Shown: positions 1 through 6,330 of the stretch, in pieces
Layout of the letters: every line of letters begins with the position of its first letter
Numbering within the stretch: the first letter of the stretch is position 1
Source: Thermoplasmata archaeon
GTDB lineage: Archaea; Thermoplasmatota; Thermoplasmata; RBG-16-68-12
Assembly (NCBI GenBank): GCA_036395115.1
Contig: DASWDU010000018.1
Coordinates: forward strand, 1-64,000
Direction: 5' to 3'
DNA length: 64,000 bases
Position numbers and translations under genes: made by a program
The notes under the pieces: generated by a model
Database searches by the model: none
Told to the model about the DNA's origin: nothing
What the model saw: only the letters and a program-made list of their open reading frames with translations

Positions 1-2
1 TC

Positions 3-359
3 GTCCTCCACGATGGCAAGCTCGTCGTCGTCCGCCGTCGGAACGATCCGTTCCGTGGGATGCCCGCGCTGCCCGGCGGCTTCGTGGAACTCGGAGAAAG
101 GGTCGAAGACGCGGCGGTGCGAGAGGTCCGTGAAGAGACCGGCCTCGGAACGCGAGTCTTGCGCCTCGTCGGCGTGTTCTCGGATCCGTCCCGGGACCCG
201 AGGGGCCATGTCGTCTCGATCGCGTATGCGCTCGAGGAGATCGGCGGTGTCTTGAAAGCGGGGAGCGATGCGGCCGATGTGATGCTCATCAATCCGGACG
301 ATCTTCCGAGGATGGCCTTCGACCACGATGAGATCATTCGGCGATGGAAAGGCGACTAG
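3..359 (+). CDS. Nudix hydrolase, 5' end cut by the window
   Basis: The reading frame is open from base 3 and ends with TAG at 357-359, so the first residues lie outside the window. A complete Nudix box is visible, GFVELGE followed seven residues later by REVREETGL, which is the Mg-binding helix that hydrolyses nucleoside diphosphates linked to another group. The spacing G-x5-E-x7-REUxEExGU is exact. The remaining about 70 residues have the expected strand pattern and no other domain. ADP-ribose or a related nucleotide is a typical substrate, but the specificity cannot be read from sequence. It is convergent with, and overlaps by four bases, the membrane protein on the other strand. Confidence 0.88.
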   Translation, partial: VLHDGKLVVVRRRNDPFRGMPALPGGFVELGERVEDAAVREVREETGLGTRVLRLVGVFSDPSRDPRGHVVSIAYALEEIGGVLKAGSDAADVMLINPDDLPRMAFDHDEIIRRWKGD

Positions 360-928
360 AGCTCCGCCCGAGGCCCGGACCAAGTCTGTTTCGCGGTCCC
401 CGGCAACCATCCGAGGACCACGAGGGCTACAGAGGCCGCCAGGAGGATTTCGATGCCTTCTGCGGTCACCACCGCGCCGGGCTGCGTCTGAGCCGCGATC
501 GCGAAAGCAAAGACTCTGCCCACGAACCCCGCGACGCCGGCGATCAAACCGGCGCGCGATCCCGCGGCGACGCTCACCCACACCACCCAGGCGGCGACGA
601 CGATGAGGAAGATGATCGAGAGGCCATAGGGGAAGATCCGTTCGTTCCCGGAAACCAGCACGGGGATGGAAGGGACGGCCAACAGGAAGGCGATCATCGC
701 GAACAACGCGCGATACACGCGACTGTATCCGTAGATGGCCCGATAGTGGCGGCCCACTTCTCGCGGAGAGCCGAGTCCGGAAAACGCGGTGGTCGGATTG
801 TCGCCGTTCGCCGCCATGGATTCCGCGACGTGGCTCCGGAGCTCGCGCAAGATGTCGTCCCGCACCGCAGGCTCCATGCCGGACATCGCGCGACGCACCT
901 GGCTCAGGTAGTCCTCCTGCGGCGTCAT
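356..928 (-). CDS. HAAS/DUF1700-type membrane protein, partner of PadR
   Basis: This 190-residue protein starts at an ATG that overlaps the stop of the PadR gene (ATGA, 925-928), so the two are translationally coupled. Residues 1-50 form a soluble helical head (MTPQEDYLSQVRRAM, ILRELRSHV), which matches the HAAS domain usually coupled to PadR regulators. Four or so hydrophobic segments follow from about residue 70. In other prokaryotes such PadR-HAAS pairs act together, the membrane protein probably antagonising or sensing for the regulator. The signal sensed here is unknown. The last codons overlap the convergent Nudix gene. Confidence 0.75.
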   Translation of the reverse strand: MTPQEDYLSQVRRAMSGMEPAVRDDILRELRSHVAESMAANGDNPTTAFSGLGSPREVGRHYRAIYGYSRVYRALFAMIAFLLAVPSIPVLVSGNERIFPYGLSIIFLIVVAAWVVWVSVAAGSRAGLIAGVAGFVGRVFAFAIAAQTQPGAVVTAEGIEILLAASVALVVLGWLPGTAKQTWSGPRAEL

Positions 929-1281
929 CGGGCGTCCTCCAGGACCGCTGCGGCGCCCGCCGTCATGGCGTCCCAGATCCCGAGGGCTTCCGTGAGCGCG
1001 ACCCGGCCGCGGTCCGTGAGTCGGTAGTACTTCCTCGGCACGCCCGTCTCCGGTTCTTGCCATCGGCTCTCGACAAATCCCCGCTCTTCCAGGCGCCGCA
1101 GGGCCGGGTACAACGTCCCCTCCTTCAGATCGAAGAACCCGTTCGACTTGTCCTTGAGTTCGTGCAGGATCTGAAATCCGTACTTTTCCTGCTTCGAGAG
1201 CAGGGCGAGGAGGCAGAGCTGGATCGAGCCCTTCTTCAGCTCGGCCGTCCACTCCGGCGAGACCTCGGGCATCCGCGGCAC
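925..1281 (-). CDS. PadR-family transcriptional regulator
   Basis: The 118-residue protein has the PadR winged-helix signature: a first helix with LCLLALLSKQEKYGFQI, then DLKEGTLYPALRRLEERG for the recognition helix and wing, and YYRLTDRGRVAL at the end of the wing. Family members repress membrane, efflux or stress genes and dissociate on ligand binding. It is the first gene of a two-gene operon with the HAAS membrane protein. An in-frame second ATG lies three codons downstream (1272), so the start may be slightly shorter. The targets cannot be seen. The palindromic promoter near 2.77 kb is a possible one only because it is close. Confidence 0.88.
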   Translation of the reverse strand: MPRMPEVSPEWTAELKKGSIQLCLLALLSKQEKYGFQILHELKDKSNGFFDLKEGTLYPALRRLEERGFVESRWQEPETGVPRKYYRLTDRGRVALTEALGIWDAMTAGAAAVLEDAR

Positions 1282-1417
1282 CTCGTATCCGTGCCTCGCT
1301 ATTTCGGCTTTCGTGACCCGATTGCGTCGGCGAGGGCAGATTCGTCATCGGCGTCCATCCCTCCGAAGACTTCGATCATCGCGCTGGGATTCGAGAGAAA
1401 AAGGGGGAGGGGAGGCG

Positions 1418-2737
1418 CTACGTTTGGCGCCTCGCCTTCACTCGCAGGTACAGGGCAGGACCCATGGCGATGGCGACAACCGCCAGCTGCGCCGCGAGGA
1501 TCGTCAGGGGAGTCAGGTTCACCGCGGACGGCAGATCGACGAGCGCCTCCGTCGAGAGGACGGGGTCATGCTCGATTGTCTGGCCCTGCGGATACACGAA
1601 TGCACCCCGGAGCCAGAAGCCCACGAAGTACGCGCCCCCGTGCTCCAAGAAAAGGCTCCCGCCACCCTGGAGGTTGAACGTCATCGTCGACGGCCGCCCG
1701 TCTACCGTGACGCTCGTCGCCCACTCGAACCGGCCGATCCGCGTGTAGTTGTCGTCGAAGTACACGCTGTCGCGCGTGTAGAGGCGGGGCCGGGTCCGCA
1801 GCGTGTCGTTCAGGGTGCGCGCATCGCCGACTGTGCTGTTCCCGTCGTCCGCGCGTTCGCGCAGGAGCGCGTGGATGAAGTCCGCCGTCCGTTCAGGGAT
1901 GTAGTTCCCGATGATCAGGTGGGTCTCGAGCGCAAGCCGGCTGTCCGGGTACGCGAAGTCCCAGCCTTCGATCAGGTGGTCGTACTTCGCGCCCATCGCG
2001 ACGGTCGGGCCCGTGACGTTCCTGTAGCCGAGGAAGTCGACGTCTGTGATGTCGTAGCGGTTGCCATCGTCCACGGTCACCTTGAACCACGGGATCTGGG
2101 CGCTCTTGTCGCGCGTGTCCACGGTCAGGTGGAACGTGAACGCGACGTAGTTGAGCATCCCGTCTCCGAGGCTCGTGTTGTCGAGCACGCGCGTGTACGG
2201 CAGGTCGGGCGCACCGACCGTGAAGTTGACGTAGGTTACGTCATCGACGGTCTCGTTCGTCAGGCCGCTCAGCGTCCACGCCGTCACGAGGCTGCGCGCT
2301 TTGATCGGGACATTCTGCGTGAGTGGGACCCCGAAGGTGTCGACGCTCATCAGGTCGAATCCGTCGCTCGCGTTCACGGCGCGGAACTCGATGAAGCGGT
2401 TCAGGCTCTGCGCCAGGACCGTGTACACCGGCACGCCGCGCGTCGCGATGTAGTTGCCCTGTTCATCGACGATCTCTGCTCCGCCCAGGAACCGCTTGTA
2501 CTCCGCGAAGATCACGACGTCGTTCACATGAGCGGTCGTTCCGTACCGTACGCCGAAGACCGCGTTCCCGGCTTTCACACCGACGAGATCGCCGCCACCG
2601 AACCGGTCCGTCGAGATGGGACCGATCACGACCGGCGTGAGGTCGCGCGGTGGGGCCGCCGCGCTCGCCGATCCCATGAAGCCAAGGGGGATCGCGAGCA
2701 GGGCCGCCACGACCAATGCCACCACCAACGTGCGCAT
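1418..2737 (-). CDS. Predicted secreted, membrane-anchored glycoprotein of unknown function
   Basis: The 439-residue protein starts with a signal peptide (hydrophobic residues 3-27, ending in ASA) and ends with one transmembrane helix followed by a basic tail (LRVKARRQT), so most of it faces outside. It carries many N-x-S/T sequons (NAS, NET, NFT, NTS, NVT, NST, NDT, NYT), as expected for an N-glycosylated archaeal surface protein. No catalytic motif was recognised. The middle looks rich in beta strands, like S-layer or adhesin modules. A TATA element lies about 26 bases before the ATG, so the transcript is probably leaderless, and a perfect palindrome lies just behind it. Confidence 0.7.
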   Translation of the reverse strand: MRTLVVALVVAALLAIPLGFMGSASAAAPPRDLTPVVIGPISTDRFGGGDLVGVKAGNAVFGVRYGTTAHVNDVVIFAEYKRFLGGAEIVDEQGNYIATRGVPVYTVLAQSLNRFIEFRAVNASDGFDLMSVDTFGVPLTQNVPIKARSLVTAWTLSGLTNETVDDVTYVNFTVGAPDLPYTRVLDNTSLGDGMLNYVAFTFHLTVDTRDKSAQIPWFKVTVDDGNRYDITDVDFLGYRNVTGPTVAMGAKYDHLIEGWDFAYPDSRLALETHLIIGNYIPERTADFIHALLRERADDGNSTVGDARTLNDTLRTRPRLYTRDSVYFDDNYTRIGRFEWATSVTVDGRPSTMTFNLQGGGSLFLEHGGAYFVGFWLRGAFVYPQGQTIEHDPVLSTEALVDLPSAVNLTPLTILAAQLAVVAIAMGPALYLRVKARRQT

Positions 2738-2758
2738 GCGTTCACCTTCCCCGTGAGA

Positions 2759-2787
2759 CGATATATCGCCTCACTATGGACATAGTG
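2759..2787 (-). promoter_or_regulatory. TATA element and palindromic operator for the glycoprotein gene
   Basis: ATATAT at 2761-2766 sits inside the palindrome CGATATATCG, 26 bases before the ATG at 2737. Directly upstream, 2772-2787 reads CACTATG-GA-CATAGTG, two perfect seven-base arms around two bases. An operator touching the TATA/BRE region is the usual layout for archaeal repression or activation. Confidence 0.55.
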
Positions 2788-2842
2788 TCGCTATGATTGT
2801 ATCTGTACTTAAATCCAGCGAAGCGATTCTCCGGTCAAGCCC

Positions 2843-2848
2843 ATATAG
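2843..2848 (+). promoter_or_regulatory. TATA box of the PIN-riboflavin kinase locus
   Basis: ATATAG is centred about 27 bases before the GTG at 2872. This spacing fits a leaderless archaeal transcript and supports the GTG start over the longer frame that opens at 2797. Confidence 0.5.
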
Positions 2849-2871
2849 TTCGGCACGGATGCACGAAAACG

Positions 2872-3237
2872 GTGTCTCGGCTCATCTTGCTCGACGCGAA
2901 CGCCCTCTTGATGCCTTTCCAGTTCCAGGTCCACCTCGACGCGGAGCTGCGCCGAGTCGTGGGCGATGTCGAGGTCGCGGTCCCGACGCCCGTGCTGGCG
3001 GAGCTGGCCGTCCTCGCCGAGTCCGATCGGGACGCCCGGTCCGGGCTGCGTCTCGCAGGAAAGTACCGCCGGATGGAGGCCCACGGGTCCGCGGACGACG
3101 CGCTCCTCGACCTCGCGACGACGCATCGCGCGGTCGTCGTGACGAACGACCAACCGCTCCTGGAACGACTTCGGGCGGCGGGCGTCCCTCGCGTCTTCCT
3201 GCGATCCCGCAACCACCTCGTCGCGGAAGGCTTGTGA
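2872..3237 (+). CDS. PIN-domain protein, FCF1-like
   Basis: The frame gives a PIN nuclease fold of about 121 residues: LILLDANALLMPFQF at the N terminus with the first metal-binding Asp, a central acidic helix, and DDALLDLA...VVVTND with the later acidic residues. Archaeal PIN proteins of this FCF1/UTP23-like group are thought to work in rRNA processing or RNA cleavage, unlike the toxin VapC types, and no antitoxin gene is adjacent. The GTG start is chosen because TATA lies 27 bases upstream and because the longer N terminus has no PIN-like sequence. The riboflavin kinase gene follows in the same frame after 42 bases. Confidence 0.8.
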   Translation: MSRLILLDANALLMPFQFQVHLDAELRRVVGDVEVAVPTPVLAELAVLAESDRDARSGLRLAGKYRRMEAHGSADDALLDLATTHRAVVVTNDQPLLERLRAAGVPRVFLRSRNHLVAEGL

Positions 3238-3257
3238 CGCTGGAAAGACATAAGCCC

Positions 3258-3278
3258 GGCGCGGGCCTGTCCCGCGCC
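3258..3278 (+). promoter_or_regulatory. GC-rich inverted repeat before riboflavin kinase
   Basis: GGCGCGGG (3258-3265) and CCCGCGCC (3271-3278) are perfect eight-base arms around CCTGT. The repeat ends one base before the proposed CTG start and follows a TATA-like ACATAAG (3249-3255). It could be an operator for the riboflavin kinase regulator itself, or an RNA hairpin ending the PIN transcript. Confidence 0.45.
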
Positions 3279-3279
3279 G

Positions 3280-3936
3280 CTGAAGCCGTACCACGTCGAG
3301 ACGCTCAAGGCGATTGCCCTCACGGGCGGGCTCAAGGACTACGTCAACTTGTCGTCACGCGACCTGGGCAAGCTCGTCGGCGTGAGCCAGCAGAGCGCGT
3401 CGCAGCGGATCCTCGAGTTGATCCGCGAGGGCTTGGTGGCGCGAGACCTCGCGACCCGCCGCCAGCGCATCCGGCTGACGCCGAAAGGCGCGGACGTCCT
3501 CCGGAAGGAGTACGCCGATTATCAGCGGGTCTTCGACATCAAGGAGACGCTCACGATCACGGGGAGCGTCGCGAGCGGCCTGGGGGAAGGCGCGTTCTAC
3601 ATGCGGCAGAAAGGCTACAAGGACCAGTTCCGCAAGAAGCTCTGGTTCGAGCCCTACGAAGGGACACTGAACCTGAAGATCGCGGGCCCGGACCTCGCGA
3701 AGCTGCGGATCCTTCAGGAGAATCCGGGGATCGAGATCTCGGGATTCGAGGCCGCCGGCCGTACGTTCGGCGGCGCGAAGTGTTTCCTCGCGACGGCGGG
3801 CCATGTCGATTGCGCCGTCATCATGCCGATCCGCACGCACCACACGGACGTCCTCGAGGTCATCTCGAAGCACTACCTACGGAGCGCGCTCGGGCTCAAG
3901 GATGGGGACGTGCTCGAGCTCAATGTGACGCTTTAG
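3280..3936 (+). CDS. ribK: CTP-dependent riboflavin kinase with N-terminal winged helix (RbkR type)
   Basis: The C-terminal 130 residues (from GSVASGLGEGAFYM) match the archaeal DUF120 riboflavin kinase, which phosphorylates riboflavin to FMN with CTP. Conserved parts seen are GYKDQF, YEGTLNL and the end LRSALGLKDGDVLEL. The N-terminal part is a winged helix (LSSRDLGKLVGVSQQSASQ), as in the RbkR proteins, which also regulate riboflavin genes in Euryarchaeota. There is no ATG or GTG in frame after the PIN stop. A TTG at 3349 would remove the first helix, while a CTG at 3280 keeps the whole domain and follows a TATA-like element by about 28 bases, so CTG is preferred. Confidence 0.85.
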   Translation: MKPYHVETLKAIALTGGLKDYVNLSSRDLGKLVGVSQQSASQRILELIREGLVARDLATRRQRIRLTPKGADVLRKEYADYQRVFDIKETLTITGSVASGLGEGAFYMRQKGYKDQFRKKLWFEPYEGTLNLKIAGPDLAKLRILQENPGIEISGFEAAGRTFGGAKCFLATAGHVDCAVIMPIRTHHTDVLEVISKHYLRSALGLKDGDVLELNVTL

Positions 3937-3991
3937 GAAACGTCCGTACGTAAACGCAAAGCCCAAGACCGTGGGCCGTGTTCGTCGTGCG

Positions 3992-4486
3992 ATGGCTTTT
4001 CCCAGGGCCCTTCCGCTCCTCGTCGCGGGGTGCATCGTCCTCGTCGCCGCCGTGGCGGCCTGGTTCCCTCATCCCGCGGTGTGGATCTCTGTCCGCGCGG
4101 GACGGACCGTCTACGCGCCCGGGGAGCCGGTGAATTTTACCGCCACACTCGTCGTCGGTGGGAACCGGCCCGTCACCGTGCCGGACGGCCCCGGGGGTCC
4201 GGGTTGTGGAATCTACTTCATCGTGGAGGACGAAAGCCACGCGCAGATATACCCCGGCGACGGGGGATTGCGCTCTTGTCCGCTGATGTTCGCGAGGCTC
4301 CTCCCTCCGGGGGAGACTCGGTCGTGGAATTTCACGTGGCTCCAAGTAAATGCGTCGGGTTCGCCCGTACCGGCGGAGCGCACGTATTGGCTCGTCGCCG
4401 AACTCTTTACGTCGCGCGACATCCAAGTAATCGTGGCGCCCGCCGGTATCTTCGTGGGGATGGGCGGGATGTCGTCGAGCGGTTGA
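3992..4486 (+). CDS. Predicted membrane-anchored extracellular protein with beta-sandwich domain
   Basis: The protein has one hydrophobic N-terminal segment (LPLLVAGCIVLVAAVAAWF) followed by an extracellular domain of about 130 residues. The motif VYAPGEPVNFTATLVV, then LLPPGETRSWNFTW, resembles the intracellular proteinase inhibitor/Ig-like sandwich seen in many archaeal surface proteins. Two cysteines (in GCGIYF and RSCPLMF) could form a disulfide. The ATG at 3992 puts the hydrophobic segment right after MAFPRA. A GTG at 3971 would add seven basic residues. The function is unknown, and the gene stands alone between the riboflavin kinase and the carotenoid gene. Confidence 0.6.
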   Translation: MAFPRALPLLVAGCIVLVAAVAAWFPHPAVWISVRAGRTVYAPGEPVNFTATLVVGGNRPVTVPDGPGGPGCGIYFIVEDESHAQIYPGDGGLRSCPLMFARLLPPGETRSWNFTWLQVNASGSPVPAERTYWLVAELFTSRDIQVIVAPAGIFVGMGGMSSSG

Positions 4487-4528
4487 TGAGCCGCGGTGAC
4501 GGTTTTCGCAGCACGCACCGATCGAGCC

Positions 4529-5389
4529 TCAGGCGCGGTCGTCCTCTTGGGCGATCCGTCGGGCGTTTGCGGCCGCGGTCGCCGGGCTCCACAGATTCGG
4601 GGCGAAGAGTTCGCGCGGCATCAACGCGAGGCGACGCCAGGCGAGCCCGACGACCGGCAGGACGATGCCCAATCCGATGAGGGCGGTCACGAAGAAGCCG
4701 TACGCCGTCGACAGGATTCCGAACTGGAGGGCGGACGTCAGGAGCACGCCTGGTACGATTGTGAGGATTGCGCGGGGCATCTGGGCCGGTGCGCGGACGT
4801 CGCGCGCCCACATCCAACGGGTCGCCGCCGAGAGCCCGGTGACGATCAGGAACCAGCCGAGGAAGTTCGACAACGGGACGCCGTACAGGGTGGCAGGAGA
4901 GAGCCAGGTCCAGAATTGAGACCGGACCGCGACGGGGTCCACGAGCAGGTCCCACGCCGTCGCCACGAGGCCGTCCACCGGCGCGAGCCACAGGGTCGAA
5001 CGGCCCAGCGCAGCCGTCGTCGTGGCGATTGCGAGGTATCCGACGAGAATCCATGCGATGAAGATGAACACCGGCACGAGGCCGAGCACGTACGGGCCCG
5101 GTGCCTGCAGATAGGCGTACGCGCCGTACGGGACGCCTGTGAGGACTCCCAGGAATTCGGATGCGAACGGAATCGCAATCACGAGGCCGACGAACGACAT
5201 CGTGCCCGAGAGGCCGTGCGTCCGCAGCATGCACGCGACGACGAACGCCGATGCGAGGACGGTGGCCCCGGGCACCGTCGCGCTCGTGATCAACTGGATG
5301 ATCGCCGCGCTGAGCTGGATGGCGGCGACGCCGACGAACGCGAAGAGGTAGACGCGGTCGAGCCGGGAACGGCTGGGCACGACCTCCAT
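4529..5389 (-). CDS. Carotenoid biosynthesis membrane protein, CruF-like (DUF422)
   Basis: This 286-residue protein has seven or eight transmembrane helices and the motifs of the DUF422 family: EFLGVLTGVPYGAYAY, VPVFIFIAWILVGY, DGLVATAWDLLVDPVAV and YGVPLSNFLGWF. In haloarchaea the family member CruF hydrates bisanhydrobacterioruberin to give C50 carotenoids. The acidic residues in the second and third motifs are probably catalytic. No phytoene synthase or lycopene elongase is nearby, so the exact carotenoid is unknown. A TATA-like GTTATAT on the minus strand lies about 30 bases before the ATG. Confidence 0.8.
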   Translation of the reverse strand: MEVVPSRSRLDRVYLFAFVGVAAIQLSAAIIQLITSATVPGATVLASAFVVACMLRTHGLSGTMSFVGLVIAIPFASEFLGVLTGVPYGAYAYLQAPGPYVLGLVPVFIFIAWILVGYLAIATTTAALGRSTLWLAPVDGLVATAWDLLVDPVAVRSQFWTWLSPATLYGVPLSNFLGWFLIVTGLSAATRWMWARDVRAPAQMPRAILTIVPGVLLTSALQFGILSTAYGFFVTALIGLGIVLPVVGLAWRRLALMPRELFAPNLWSPATAAANARRIAQEDDRA

Positions 5390-5493
5390 CCAGTCCCGGA
5401 TGCGGACGGCCCGGAGATATAACTATGTCAAGGCGGAGCGCGGAGTCCGTCGATCGTCGAATGCGGAACGGCGGGGCCGAGGTCCGGAGTCGG

Positions 5494-6330
5494 CTAGAAC
5501 CGTCTCTCGACGTACTGCAACACGCCCTCGAAGACGGCTTTCCCGTCGCCGTAGACCGGGTCTCCATCGTCCCTGCGGGTCCAGTCCGGATGGAGGTGGC
5601 GGAAGAAACATCGCTCGGGGTGCGGCTGCACGCCGAAGACGTTCCCGTCGCGATTGCACAGCGCGGCGATGTTGAACGTCGTGCCGCTTGGGTTCCACGG
5701 GTAGCCGGCGTACTTGCCCCGGTCGTCCACGAACCGGAAGACGATCTGGTCGTTGTCGGCGAGCTCCTTCAGCATCTTCTTCTCCCGGTCTTTCGGCAGC
5801 AGGAACTTTCCCTCCGCGTGGGCGGAGATGAATGTGACCACGCCGCCTCGTTTCAGGCCGCGCGTGAAGACGCACGACCCGCCGTTCTCCATCCGCAGGA
5901 AGCTGGGCCGGCACTCGTAGTGGCTTGAGTCGTTCGTCGCGAGGACCGCCTCCGGCTCGTCCGTCATGACGCCACCGAGGGCGGGGAGGAGGCCCGCCTC
6001 CACGAGGACCTGGAACCCGTTGCACACGCCGAACAGCGGCTTGCCCGCCTTCACGAAGGCGACGAGGTCTCTCGAGAGCCTCGATCGGAGCCGGGCCGCG
6101 AAGATCGTGCCCGCGCGGACGTAGTCCCCGGCCGCGAAGCCGCCCGGAATCATGACGATGTCGTAGTCATCGAGGTCCCGCCGGAGTTCCGCGGGCGCGT
6201 CGCCGGTGAGCTGCTTCAGGTGGACCTTCTCCGCGTGGGCGCCGAGGTGTCGGAAGAACGCGACCGACTCGTCCTCGCAGTTCGTGCCTTCGATGTAGAC
6301 GACGCCGACGCGGATCGACGAGCGCTTCAG
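5494..6330 (-). CDS. purQ: Phosphoribosylformylglycinamidine synthase subunit PurQ
   Basis: This is the glutaminase subunit of FGAM synthase in purine synthesis, which supplies ammonia to PurL. The class I amidotransferase triad is visible: the nucleophile in GVCNGFQVL (Cys103) and the His/Glu pair in GVQPHPE near the C terminus, with PGGFAAGDY as the oxyanion region. Strand 1 (IRVGVVYIEGTNC) must be included. The nearest in-frame starts are a CTG at 6330, which overlaps the purL stop as CTGA, and a GTG at 6366 inside purL. The CTG is used here because of the overlap. The gene is coupled to purL. The 278 residues are near normal for archaeal PurQ. Confidence 0.9.
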   Translation of the reverse strand: MKRSSIRVGVVYIEGTNCEDESVAFFRHLGAHAEKVHLKQLTGDAPAELRRDLDDYDIVMIPGGFAAGDYVRAGTIFAARLRSRLSRDLVAFVKAGKPLFGVCNGFQVLVEAGLLPALGGVMTDEPEAVLATNDSSHYECRPSFLRMENGGSCVFTRGLKRGGVVTFISAHAEGKFLLPKDREKKMLKELADNDQIVFRFVDDRGKYAGYPWNPSGTTFNIAALCNRDGNVFGVQPHPERCFFRHLHPDWTRRDDGDPVYGDGKAVFEGVLQYVERRF

